This document shows positions 48,001-58,731 of a DNA stretch of 64,000 nucleotides, in pieces (the first letter of the stretch is position 1; the number at the start of each line of letters is the position of its first letter). The stretch covers positions 140,590-204,589 of the forward strand of contig NMRA01000531.1 of NCBI GenBank assembly GCA_002633005.1, given 5' to 3'. Source of the DNA: Phoronis australis. Taxonomy: Eukaryota; Phoronida; Phoronidae. The position numbers and the translations under genes were made by a program. Below the pieces are notes generated by a model that was not told the DNA's origin, made no database searches, and saw only the letters and a list, made by a program, of their open reading frames with translations.

Positions 48001-51000
48001 TTGTAGGATCCATCTGAAAGTTGTCGTCGTTCGTTGTCAACTTCATAAAAATAGACTTGCTAAATTTAATAAAGATTCTCCATAGGGTTTAGCAGATACA
48101 GCCATGGGCGTAAGAAAAGAATAAAACTGCCACTAGGAGGCACCACAGTAGTCGAGGTCGTCGGAAAATCAATGTTAGCCCTCCTCTTCACTTTAGGAAC
48201 AACATACATGCCAATTTCCACAATCATCCTTAGTAAGAATCGTTTGGTTGACAGAGGGGCAGACATCACAAAACAGACTTGAAAACAGTAAAGAAGGTGC
48301 GAAATACCTCAAATCAATCCAAAATCTGGAGTATAGTGTCACCTCACTAATATATGCCTACTTCCCAAATTTTCTGAAAATGCGTTAAGGACCTTTGAAG
48401 ACACAGAGGTAAACATTTAAAATAAAAACTGCCACTAAGAGGCACACTGGTAGTCCGATCCGTCCGAAAGTCATCGCCGTTGTCTGTTTTCAACTTCATA
48501 TAAATACATTTGCAAAATTCCATACTGATCATGTAGATCGTTTAGCAGATACAGTCATTCTGATTTTGCTAGCTGCTACAATGCAGAACCCCCAAGTCAA
48601 GATCACAATCAAGGACTTTGGCACCGGTTTTCACACTGAGAAAAGCGTGAAACAGTTGGTACATAGTTTTGCAACACGTCACACATCCTATAGGCATGGT
48701 TGGAGGAACTAGGCAACATTTCTGCTATTGCTTGTTTCATCATATTTTTAGATGTGAAAAAACAACTATAAAACGATGACTTATCTTATTTGACATCGCC
48801 ATTTTTATAATGACAGGAGCATATGCAAGTAGCAAACCCTTACCTATTCCTCCCTCAAAAGCATAGTTTGAATGCTCACAAAAATGAAGCCATCCCTTAG
48901 CTACATGCAAAAAACTTTGTTACAGTTCAAGCTGGTGACACCTACCCTTCATGAAATACTGGCACACCTGGGTGATATTTACAAATCTCATTGTTGGAGT
49001 TCTCATCCACATAGCTAGCTTTACAAGCATTGTTCTTACAGGAAGTGCCCACAGTCACTGTTTTCTGGTCCACACTCCTTATTTCTAAAATAAAAGTTTT
49101 AAATGAGGAATACTGAACATAGCTATAGTCAAACAATCTAGATATCAACTAAAGTAACAGCGTCCTACGCCCAAACTATCCCAATATTTTCACCTTGGAC
49201 CCTCCAACAAAACTCGATGAAGTTTTTGATATTTAAACCAACAATATCTGGTTTCAAGACGAAGTAAAATTTGAATGGAAAATGAATCACCACTCGGTAT
49301 TCAGAACTCTGGTGAAATTATTTCATGAAATTCAACAAACGATGACAAAATAGTATGAAACCCAAGTGATAACTTTAAAAAAAATGTATCTGAATTGAAT
49401 CCAATAGACCCAAACCTGCAACTGTATTCTACTGTAACTTACAAAAAGTTCTACCCAGCACTTTCAACACCACTACAAAGCAACTCCTCATTTACTGAAG
49501 CAGAATTACCTTGGATCTGCTGTTCACAGGACAATGACATTTCTTACCTTGGATCTGCTGTTCACAGTACAATGACATTTCTTTAAGTTTCTTCTCCAGA
49601 GCTTGCTTTAGTGATGAGGCTACAGTAACCGGCAAGTTGACTTTAGGCTCGTCAGCAGACGGTCGTTCCACTGATGAGATTGGGTTGTTGATTGGCGTCT
49701 CCACGACAGCAGGCGTTTCCTCAGGAACATCTTCAATCACCTGGGACTTCTCAGGTTCAGGGGGCTTTATATTGCTGTGTGGTCCTGTAGTGCAACCCTT
49801 GAGAAAAAGAGAAACAAACTCTTGATGAAATCAAGTGGGGAACACGACTGTAACATTTAAACAGCAACAATTAAGTATTGTCAAAATTGATAACTTCAAA
49901 ACAAAATAAATGAATATTGGTATCAAAGGATTTCTCTATATAAATTGCAGGATAGTTACCTCTTGGAATTAAAAAAGATCAATTTGTAAATAAAACGCAA
50001 AAAATTTCCAGACGTCACAGCCAGTGGCTTTTATTAGCCATGATGATATTAAATGCAATACAAAAGCTACAACCACAACAACAAATAAAAATGGCGAAAT
50101 AATGGAAATAAAAAACAAAAGGCGCTAGTCAGTTCACAGAAATTGATTGACTTAAGGAGTTCATTAATTAAGTCTACATTAATGAAACTTGTCGTACATA
50201 AGCAGTTAACTTACAGGAATGTTGAGAAACTCTGTAAAATCCGTAGAGCGCTTCTTGCAGCATGACCACCCTTTCAAGGCATCATGAAATACAGGTACAC
50301 CGGGGTGGTAGCGACAGACACCTGAAAACAAATCCCCAATGTTCTGCAGAGGTCTCGCATTTTGAAAAAGAGCTCACCACTGTAAATATTTGTTCATGAG
50401 ATGGCCACTGTGTTGAATCAATAGTGGACATCCCACGTTCCAGTGCAGTCAGCTCAAAATACATGCCAGCACTAGGTACCAACCCATCAGTCAAACAGTG
50501 TTCGCAGGGTTTCATACGACACAAGACTCAATAAGGTGAACATTGACGTGTGGGTAAGTGGAAGTAACTGATTCTCAATTCATAGTGAATGTGCGAGAAA
50601 ATACCTATGTCTGCTGGTCAATGCATGAATCACCTGCCAAGTGCGGATTACTTGGCAGGTCTGTCCTTGGGGCAGGCCAGTAATCACACTAACAGTCACA
50701 TGTCGCTGCTGCTGGCATTGACTGGCAGTTAACGAGTAAGTAAACTGGATGTCTGGGTAAGTTTTATGTACCCGAAATAGTCACTGTCTCCCAATACATG
50801 TGGCGCTACCAAAACAAAAACTCAAGCAAATGGCATGCGCATGTCATGAGCATGGTGTATTGAAGCCAAAGTACTATAAAAATGTTTCATGGCTTTTGGT
50901 ACACTTTCGAAAATTTTCAAGTCAATTGCTAAGAATGATGAAAGGTAACCATCATCCAAAAATATTTGCACATCTTGTGCAGCGTAGGAGCAATCAAACA

Positions 51001-54000
51001 TTTTCTGAAGATAAACATCTTGAAAATTTGATATAGTAGCTAGATGTTAGTGTCTGAGTGTAGCGTAAAGAATGGAAAGGAGCCGTATATTCTGCCACAG
51101 CAGTCGCAGTCGTCGGAAAATCGTCAGCCGTCCTCTTCATTGTAGGAAGATACATGCCAATTTTCACAATCATCCCTAGAAGGCGGTTTGGTTGATAGAG
51201 AGCGGACATCAAAAAACAGACTCGAAAGCAGTAAAAATGGCCACTAAGTGGCACAAAGTACCTCGAATTCATCCAAAAATGGGAGAATAGCATCATCGCA
51301 GTAATAGATGCCTATAGCCAAATGGACCTTTAAGATACAGAGGTAAATGTACAAAACTAACACTGCCACTAGGGGGCATACCGGTATTCAGATCCGTCCG
51401 AAAGTTTGCTCATGCCGTCCCATTCATGAAAGAAACACATAGACCCTATTCACGCTGACAGGAGGCGCGTTCCAAAACGAGGCTCGCTACGATAGCCCTG
51501 TTAGCTTATCGGCATAGGAGTCTGTGTTTCAGTCCGTGTTGTTCCGCGAACGGCTAGAAAAAATACGGACATGCAACTGTCTGCTTTGCAATCTCTTAAG
51601 ACGTTGAGATTCGGAAGCGTTGGGTCGTTGCCATACGCCGCGAAGAAGCAAAATATGACGGTGTAAAATAAATGTTTTCGAAAAGTTAGATCATATTTTG
51701 TCGCATTTCGGTCAGTTGTCAAGCATCATAGTAACGACCGGAGTATGGGCTAGCCAGGCTGTATTTTCATGACTACGGATTGGGGGGGGGAGCATGGCCC
51801 CCCTAAAATTGTATCAGATCCCATTTTTGAGTTCGGGTGCGACTTGCTGACTAGCACACGTGCGCAACCAGGGGGTCTTGGGGGTGAATAAACGCATAGG
51901 CGCTGAATGAACCCCGTTTACCGTTTTTTTTAGTCAACAAGTCCGCAAACCCAAGAATTCAAGACCCCTGCATCCCCAGATTTTGGGCTGAAATGCTGCT
52001 TATTCCTGTGCCCTGCCCCCCTAACTCAAAATCCTGGATCCGCCCCTGCTATGGGTTGAAACATTAAAATTTTTCTTTCCAAAAAGAACAGGGCCCTCAA
52101 TCCCTCAATTTGGGGCCCAATATCGGCCCTATTCCCCACTCAAAAATATTGAAATATCACGCGAAATTCCCCCCACGAGGCATAAAAATTCCCCTAGTGA
52201 AAAATCTCTCTGAGTTCACATCACCTGTAACCACACAGGTGACAATTTTTAAGAGCACAAAAGNNNNNNNNNNNNNNNNNNNNNNNNNNNNNNNNNNNNN
52301 NNNNNNNNNNNNNNNNNNNNNNNNNNNNNNNNNNNNNNNNNNNNNNNNNNNNNNNNNNNNNNNNNNNNNNNNNNNNNNNNNNNNNNNNNNNNNNNNNNNN
52401 NNNNNNNNNNNNNNNNNNNNNNNNNNNNNNNNNNNNNNNNNNNNNNNNNNNNNNNNNNNNNNNNNNNNNGGCTATTTAACTCACGCAATGTCTACTTTCG
52501 CTTTGTTTATCGCAGTGAGCCTCGATTTGGATTTTAATGTCCGCCGCGTGAATAGAGTCTATGTGCAACAATTCATGAACATACATTTTGGAGATAGAGC
52601 AGCGTACGCTAGACAGACTAGGAAGATGGTATGTTGCAGCCACATACAAATATGTGGGCGCATAAAAATAGCTTGGTACTTTACACAACAAAAAATTTCA
52701 CCTGCCTTAAATATTTAAATCCAAGTTCATGCCTACGCGATCACAAGTTTTAGCAAGATTCCAACTTAACGGAATAGTACTCCCATCGATTGAGTCAATT
52801 CAGACGGTGGGTGACATGCACTAGCTAAAAGCTGGCCTACTCACAGTCTGAGTTTCAAGAGACACAGAAACAGAGGTCACAACACTCAGTCACAGTCACA
52901 TTGACACAGACAGTGACCGCCGTTTCTACTGGCCTTAGAGACGGTGAAGCTTCTATAGGCAATTCATACTCTGGAAGCTTTTCGGCAAATTATGCCTCAC
53001 ACTGATTAAAGCAGTCCATCGTTCAGTTGCCCAAATCAGCAACAGACCATTTTTAACAGGGAGCGTAGCATTGCATCCCGGGTTTTATGCGTCCCGGGTA
53101 CTATGTGTCCTTGGTTCTATGTATCCTGGGTTCTATGTATCCCGGGTTCTATGTGTCCCGGGTTCTATGTATCCCGGGTTCTATGTGTCCCGGGTTCTAT
53201 GTGTCCCGGGATCAATGTATACCGGGGTTCTATGTGTCTTGGTCTTTTGCTAAGCAGACGAGTGTGCAAGTTTTAGCTCTACAATCGGCATTTTAGATCC
53301 ATATAATTTTGAGGTGCTTTTTTGAACCTGATATAGGGCAAAAACAAATTGACAAGTTCTAAAAGTAATGTGTTTTTTTAATGCATCATCATCGGATCCT
53401 AGACAAGCAATGCACCCTGGAATTTTCGAATGCAAGTTGGATCTTGAAAATGCGCCTTTAGTTTACGAGATTTTGGTTAGATCGCAAACTATGATCTTAT
53501 GTCGATTTTCTTGGCTGGTCGAGCGCTGACCAGGACACATAGAACACGATGTGAAAGTAGCCATTGTCCCCCTGGAGAAATTGTCCTTGAATGAAGCATA
53601 AGGGTACTCCACTGAATAACGAGCCCGTATGCTGCCATTCAAATACATGCAGTTAGGACAAACTCTACAGGGAGACAATCACAACTAGGCCTACCATACT
53701 AGGACACACAGAACACGGGATACATAGATCCCCATCCAATGCACAGAAAACTGGATACATAAAACCCGGAACACATAGAACCCTGATATGCATAAAACGG
53801 GACACATAGAACGCTGACACATCGGGATAACCCTTTTTTAACACTGCACATGCCACGAGATATTGACGCAGAATGTGATATTGTGTTTTTGCTTCATTTA
53901 GTTTAGTCATCACATTACATCACTTACTGTTGTTGTTTACTACCACTTTCTCCGCATGCAGAAGATGAGTAATACTTTCTATTCCTAGAACTGTATATTT

Positions 54001-54766
54001 ATCAGCATAGTCACAGTGCATCCTTTATTTGTTCATTTGTTTGATTGGTTAATTCATGTTTCTATGGTCTCTGTCTCTATATATATATATATATCACTTT
54101 CACTTATAACTTCAGTAGTAGTATCAGTAGCTTCAGTAGTATGAGTTGATTAGTAGTTTGTTCTCCGCATTGAGAGTTGTTCTCATCATTCGTTGACAGT
54201 CTTCAATGTACTAGTCAAGATTCATCTCATACACAGCCAAACCGCATTTTCAAGTGTACTCCCCACAATATGACCTCATAACTCATGGCACGTGCAGTGC
54301 TAAAAATGGCCCGCTGCAGATTTGGGCAACTGAACAAAGCAGGACTGTTTGAAAAAAGTTTGATTACAGGAGTAGCTGTTGGAGTTGGAAGGAATTGTAA
54401 GACATGGAGGGCCTAGCCTAGGTGTCCCTCTATGCACAAAAGGTACTAATAACAACATGACTTGATGGTTTAATCACTGTGAGGCTTAATTCGCTGAAAA
54501 ACCAATAGGAGCTTCACCGTAAGGCGTAAAGGCCAGTAGCAGTACAGTACAACAGACGTTGTCGTTGGTCGCTGACAATGTCTAATTGACAAGACGAACA
54601 ACAGCACAATTAAGTCAATGAAAACAGATATTAGACACAGGCGTCTCCTCACCCACAATTTCGTTGGTACAAAAACATGATTAATATGCGTTAAAATCCT
54701 ACCATCGGAGTTACTATCAGGGTCAAATTTCTGTCCACAACCTTTATTGTAGCACTGTAGTGACAT
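43075..54766 (-). CDS. CHORDC1: CHORDC1 (CHORD-containing protein, morgana-like HSP90 co-chaperone), complete, 331 aa
   Basis: Seven minus-strand exons join in frame: 54703-54766, 50215-50321, 49548-49797, 48946-49084, 46698-46800, 45292-45480 and 43075-43218. They give 331 residues; the human protein has 332. CHORD 1 spans about residues 5-64, with Cys5, Cys10, Cys24, His27, Cys42, Cys43, Cys59 and His64 in the zinc-binding pattern ([27 protein letters not shown]). A variable linker (about 66-150) precedes CHORD 2 (about 156-214: [38 protein letters not shown]). The CS domain (about 226-320) begins [21 protein letters not shown] and ends [10 protein letters not shown]. Known role: cytosolic zinc-binding HSP90 partner that restrains Rho kinase and centrosome duplication. 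The protein ends in a polar tail. Exon 3 has a duplicated donor region. Confidence 0.96.
44002..44436. repeat. 44-bp minisatellite, ten copies, CHORDC1 intron 6
   Basis: The unit contains TTACCTCCCAATATTTAGG and GGGCATTATCAA. Ten copies with few substitutions; one copy lacks six bases (TAAGTA). Close similarity among copies suggests ongoing homogenisation. Confidence 0.92.
44447..44895. repeat. Member of a dispersed family bounded by TTTAGCCAAAT / AGTTGGCCAGATTTGG
   Basis: It starts TTTAGCCAAATATCTACAAA with ACTATAAAATTCAACTTC, and ends GAGATATGCTGTTTCGAAGT then TTGGCCAGATTTGG. Similarly bounded sequence occurs at 58732-59000 and 63268-63490, and a partial copy at about 11955-12150. No coding frame. 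Confidence 0.5.
45028..45090. repeat. ATACAT/AT microsatellite
   Basis: Runs of TATACATA and TATATA in CHORDC1 intron 6; they create a spurious Tyr/Val/Ile repeat extending the exon 6 frame. Confidence 0.92.
45292..45480 (-). CDS. CHORDC1: CHORDC1 coding exon 6 (residues 222-284), first part of the CS domain
   Basis: The acceptor TTACTTTCAG precedes [20 protein letters not shown]; the exon ends KELVLNG before GTGAGT, phase 0. The open frame continues into an intronic ATATAC repeat that is not coding. Confidence 0.93.
46074..46505. repeat. 216-bp perfect-register tandem duplication, CHORDC1 intron 5
   Basis: 46074-46289 is repeated at 46290-46505 with at most one or two differences (TTCAGG versus TTTAGG). 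It is either a recent duplication or an assembly artefact. Confidence 0.85.
46698..46800 (-). CDS. CHORDC1: CHORDC1 coding exon 5 (residues 187-221), second half of CHORD 2
   Basis: The acceptor CATTTCAG precedes [20 protein letters not shown]; the exon ends VHVWFKPE before GTGAGG, phase 0. The family's usual KYWSCC reads KFWTCC here, with both Cys kept. Confidence 0.92.
47440..48560. repeat. Second block of the CTCF-motif repeat family, CHORDC1 intron 4
   Basis: Same unit order as at 10.5-11.9 kb. Exact CCACTAGATGGC occurs at 47519-47530 and 47840-47851, with near matches around 47983, 48127 and 48430. It is preceded by a dispersed stretch (GGGCCCTTCACC ... TATCGGGCCCCGTTCCCC) that also occurs at about 45700 and 52090. 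Confidence 0.7.
48946..49084 (-). CDS. CHORDC1: CHORDC1 coding exon 4 (residues 141-187), first half of CHORD 2
   Basis: The acceptor TTATTTTAG precedes [19 protein letters not shown]; the donor is GG|GTAGGT, phase 2. It carries [13 protein letters not shown]. Confidence 0.93.
49548..49797 (-). CDS. CHORDC1: CHORDC1 coding exon 3 (residues 58-141), inter-CHORD linker
   Basis: The acceptor CTCAAG precedes [18 protein letters not shown]. The linker includes [20 protein letters not shown], comparable with [20 protein letters not shown] in human. The CAAG|GTAAGA donor at 49548 gives the phase 1 needed by exon 4. A copy of the same junction lies 38 bases downstream (donor at 49510) and would shift the frame. 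Confidence 0.92.
50215..50321 (-). CDS. CHORDC1: CHORDC1 coding exon 2 (residues 22-57)
   Basis: Acceptor TTTTCAG; donor CCT|GTAAGT, phase 0. It encodes [20 protein letters not shown] and [11 protein letters not shown], the core of CHORD 1. Confidence 0.95.
51040..51440. repeat. Third block of the CTCF-motif repeat family, CHORDC1 intron 1
   Basis: A shorter copy; CCACTAGGGGGC at 51366-51377 is an exact core match and CCACTAAGTGGC at about 51239 has one mismatch. The tail of the family reappears at 52590-52680 beyond the N gap. Confidence 0.65.
52264..52469. other. Assembly gap (N run)
   Basis: 206 unresolved bases in CHORDC1 intron 1, between a dispersed-repeat stretch and a copy of the 11.8-kb repeat (ATATGTGGGCGCATAAAAAT word). 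Confidence 0.95.
53071..53240 (+). repeat. 16-bp tandem array (GGGTTCTATGTGTCCC)
   Basis: About ten copies, most with CCCGGG at the junction of units. Because 16 is not a multiple of 3, all frames stay open with a repeating peptide, producing spurious short frames. Read in reverse complement, the same unit recurs at 53701-53828. Confidence 0.85.
53701..53828 (-). repeat. 16-bp tandem array, inverted relative to 53071-53240
   Basis: Units such as GGACACATAGAAC and GGATACATAAAACCC are the reverse complement of the left array, more diverged and with lost CCCGGG centres. Confidence 0.75.
54079..54094. repeat. AT microsatellite
   Basis: A short uninterrupted AT run inside the foldback element of CHORDC1 intron 1. 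Confidence 0.8.
54703..54766 (-). CDS. CHORDC1: CHORDC1 coding exon 1 (residues 1-22)
   Basis: Encodes [21 protein letters not shown] up to a G|GTAGGA donor, phase 1. An in-frame TTG three codons upstream is not needed. An inverted-repeat element begins only about 28 bases upstream of this ATG. Confidence 0.93.
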
Positions 54767-54793
54767 TTCTAGCAAGCGAGAGTGAGACTAATC

Positions 54794-55201
54794 TGCTGTG
54801 TGTGAACTTGAAATCCTGCTTAATCTCAAGATTGCGTATACGTGAACTTGGACTTCAGGATTTCATTAAGGCAATCAGGTGATTTTTGTTCATTGTGAAG
54901 AATTTTTGTAATTAATTGGCCTGACGATCACCCATTTTCTCGTTTACCGTAACTTGTGTCGCAGAATCGGAGGATGGTTAAATCAATTATTATTTGGTGA
55001 ATAAGATCGTCAATTGTTGAAAAAGGTTGGTTGAAATTTACTTACTTTATTTATATGTAATTTGATTCAGTGCAGTGCAAATTTTTGTCAACTTGAAGTA
55101 AACGTGATCATTTGAGTGAACTAGTCAAGTTTCCTCAGGTTTTCCAAGCTCACGTATACTCGATCTTGAGATTAAACAGGATTCCAAGTTCACGCACAGC
55201 A
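54794..55201. mobile_element. ~408-bp MITE-like element immediately upstream of CHORDC1
   Basis: Terminal inverted repeats of about 60 bases: the left (54794-54856) reads TGCTGTGTGTGAACTTG, then AATCCTGCTTAATCTCAAGA and GTATACGTGA. The right (55144-55201) is its reverse complement with few differences. No open frame lies between. It begins 28 bases upstream of the CHORDC1 ATG on that gene's strand, so it must lie in the 5' UTR or core promoter unless an upstream exon exists. A target duplication is not clear. Confidence 0.65.
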
Positions 55202-56314
55202 AATGTGTTCGCGAATTTTCCACAACGAACCACAAAATTATTTAAAAATTATTGAAATACAATGTGTGAGTATTTAAAATATATGTAAAATTAACCATTT
55301 GATTTCCATAAAAACTAAAAAGCATAGAAGTACTGAAACAATGCATTTTTTTAATGAAAAGGGGTCATCTTTTCCTGTCAGTACCACGTGACCAGCATCT
55401 CAAAAATTGGCAAACGCCCGCAGTTTGATGTGATTTTGACTCTCATGTCAAGATATTTATGATAAATGGTTGATAGTATGAAATAGTATTAACATGGGTA
55501 GGTACTTGATTGATCGTTTTCGTTTTTTGTGTGTCCACGATTCAGTACTGTTGATGTAGTGATTAAGTGACATAAAGTTTCTGAACAATTTAAAAGTGGG
55601 TCGGCCGGAAATTTCCGACTTGATCGTGACAGACGATCGAAAATTCAAGTGTTCAACAAGATGTGTTTATGAACTCCCTGGTGCCTTCTTGAATGCTCAT
55701 CTTTCACAATGTAAAGTAAAGCCATTGAATTTCGTAATTGTTTGTCATGATAATTGAATCGAATTTGAAATATGCTCAATCAAAACAGCACTGTTTGTGA
55801 CTGAGATCTTGACTAAACTCGGTTGTTTATGATTCACTTCACAAAACAGGTGCCCATTTCCTTCTCTTGAAACATTCTTCAATGTTACACTGTGTTATGC
55901 CATTCTTGCCCTGCCTGCCACATACCACAGGGACGATGTTCAACACTAAACATGGTTCAAAAACAATAACCAAACTTAATTCCAACATTGAACCTCAGCT
56001 TCAGAACAAAATGGGAAAATCGAATTGTCTATTTACTGTTGTGATCATCAGTTCTGTTTAATAGAGCAACTTTCTGACCTGTATTTTGTATAACAAAAGC
56101 CTTATTATTTATACAATCGGAAACTGACTACAGTGATCTAAACTTGTCAGTGACTTGGGTGAAATTTTGTCATATTTGGAGTTGGAAATGTCTCTGATTG
56201 TACAATTTGCGTAAACTTTTGCACGGTCTTCCAGGGTTCTCACTCACTTGAGGGAAAGCTGTGTAAGGGCTTTCTGAGAGATCAATTCATTGGTTGAGGG
56301 CAAATTCCTCCTGT

Positions 56315-57127
56315 GTCCACCATCCCCTTTTACAAGCTCGTTGGCAATGCCTCAGGACAGTTGTTACAACTGTGTAAAAATGATTCTAACCTTGGGAGGA
56401 ATTTTTAATCATTGGAGGAGAACTAATAAAGGGAAATTTGCATGATTTTTAGATATTTTTATAGAGGGGGGAGGAGGGGGTTTCAGAGTGAATGGGAAAG
56501 GGCGACAGTTGTGGAACTTACGTCAAGAAAAAATATGCCAGTCAAATGGTTGTGGAAGTCATGTCGCAGTTGTTTACAGTTGCATTAGATTCCCCTGGGA
56601 TTTTTTTCTGATAGACTCGATATATATGCAACTATCGTAAGCTTTTTGTCTTGTGTTCAGATTATATAAAAAGTTTAGGAAACACTGTAGCTATTACATA
56701 AATGAGAAATACAATATTCANGTCCACCATCCCCTTTTACAAGCTCGTTGGCAATGCCTCAGGACAGTTGTTACAACTGTGTAGAAATGATTCTAACCTT
56801 GGGAGGAATTTTTAATCATTGGAGGAGAACTAATAAAGGGAAATTTGCATGATTTTTAGATATTTTTATAGAGGGGAGAGGAGGGGGTTTCAGAGTGAAT
56901 GGGAAAGGGCGACAGTTGTGGAACTTACATCAAGAAAAAATATGCCAGTCAAATGGTTGTGGAAGTCATGTCGCAGTTGTTTACAGTTGCATTAGATTCC
57001 CCTGGGATTTTTTTCTGATAGACTCGATATATATGCAACTATCGTAAGCTTTTTGTCTTGTGTTCAGATTATATAAAAAGTTTAGGAAACACTGTAGCTA
57101 TTACATAGATGAGAAATACAATATTCA
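56315..57127. repeat. 406-bp direct duplication around a single N
   Basis: 56315-56720 and 56722-57127 match base for base apart from a few substitutions, separated only by N at 56721. A weaker partial third copy lies at about 57302-57420. The abrupt N join and SNP-level differences suggest two haplotypes laid end to end by the assembler. Confidence 0.85.
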
Positions 57128-57656
57128 CTAAGTAGCTCTAATGAATAATGGTCTGTCTATTTGATGTCTGAATTGATTTCAGAATGCAGAAAGTAATTCA
57201 TCAGCATGGAGATGTCCGTGTGATATAAATCTCATTACTCAAATGCAGGATATTTCAAAAAAGCCTCATTTCACCTGCGACACTTAATAAATTTTTAAGT
57301 TTCCCAGTGAATGGGAAAGAATTATGAAGGGCGACAGTTGGGGAACTTACATTAAGAAAAATTTGCTGGTCAATTGGTTGTGGAAGTCATGTTGTAGTTG
57401 TTTACAGTTCCATTAAATTTGCCTACCTACAACTGTCCTGGTTGTCATTGAAATTCCTTCTAAAGTAAGTGGTAACAAAAATGTCTTACTTCCTTTATCC
57501 ATGGGATGTCGCTTAGAAGTTGTTAATACCAGCCTCCTTCTCACTTCCGTGCTAAAGCATTAATATCTAAAATAGAACAGTGTTTTCATAAATCTAGAGA
57601 ACAAGTTGATGTATGTTCAATGGAACCTGAAATGTATTTGATGGCATTGCACCTGT

Positions 57657-58133
57657 ACCAATTCAAGGTACCTAAACTACACGGATAACGAATTCATAAA
57701 CACGGTCACGGATGCATGAACTCGACTCACGTACCTGCAAACACCGTTCACTGACTCACAAACACAGGAACGGACTCATAAAACACGATCCATTCACCCA
57801 AATGCAAGGGACACGGACTCACATTCACGAAGAAACAACGAACCGCCAAACACGGTTCACTCTGATAAAGCATTCCATAAACACGGGTCACGGACTCATT
57901 GGCTTCCTGGGTCAGCTGACATCTACATTTTGTCGGTAAACCGTGTTTGGCGGTCCGTTAACCGTGTCTCTTCGTGAATGTGAGTCCGTGTCCCGTGTGT
58001 TTCGGTGAATGGGTCGTGTTCTGTGAGTCCGTTCCCATATTTGTGAGTCAGTGAACGTTGTTTGCACGTATGTGAGTTGTGTTCATGTGTCTGTGACCGT
58101 GTTTATCTGTAGTTTAGGTACCTTGCAATTGGT
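57657..58133. repeat. Long-hairpin (foldback) element, ~200-bp arms
   Basis: The left arm 57657-57857 and right arm 57939-58133 are inverted copies at roughly 85-90% by eye, with an 81-bp loop. Arms begin ACCAATT(G)CAAGGTACC and end at AACCGCCAAACACGGTT. The arms are built of repeated short words (ACACGG, GACTCAC) about 18-25 bases apart. No coding potential. Confidence 0.8.
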
Positions 58134-58731
58134 TTATGTTTGGGATGTCCAGTCCTGGCGGCCACAAAGGCCTGATAGGGTTCTGAGCCACTGGCTGGGA
58201 TAATGAGCATTTTGTGTGTTTAGAACTGAAAAAAATTGCAAGTCTAAAACTACAACACACAGTTATGTTCTCCTGTCTGTATTTCATGGAAGAATGATTC
58301 AATTTTTTCACCAAACACCCAGACTCGTGGGATTGACCATGGCAAATTGGCCTACCAAACTCTGCATGTAGGCTACGGTACGTTCAAATGCATATAAATT
58401 CATAATAGTGAAATAAAACAACCCGTTTGTTCAAGAACTCTACATATCTGTAAGGGTTTTAAATCGAATTTTGATGATTTATTGGTGTAAAATGATGAAT
58501 TCAAGCGATAAGTTGACACCAGTAAGCGTGTTGTGAATGACTGATCAGACTACGTTCGAACCGATTACATCATTTGTTAATTTCAACACCATCTGTCGGC
58601 AGGTGTCAGGTAAAACGACTGAACTTGCTGTTATCGAGTGGAACTACTCGATCTAAATTGATACAAAATAGGTTGTTTTTTGGGTGGCGTTCTCCTTTAA
58701 ACTTAGCAACTGTGTTGACAGTTTTATTTTG

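Larger units (their letters stand above)
52918..54540. mobile_element. 1.6-kb foldback element in CHORDC1 intron 1 with internal inverted arrays
   Basis: The left end (about 52918-53020) carries CTACTGGCCTTAGAGACGG and AATTATGCCTCACACTGATT. The right end (about 54440-54540) carries the same words in reverse complement (AATCACTGTGAGGCTTAATT, AGGCCAGTAG). The same termini occur around the elements at 30.7-31.4 and 32.0-32.9 kb, so this is a third family member. Between the ends lie two 16-bp arrays in opposite orientation and a stretch (54270-54430) shared with 29.8-30.0 kb. Confidence 0.5.
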
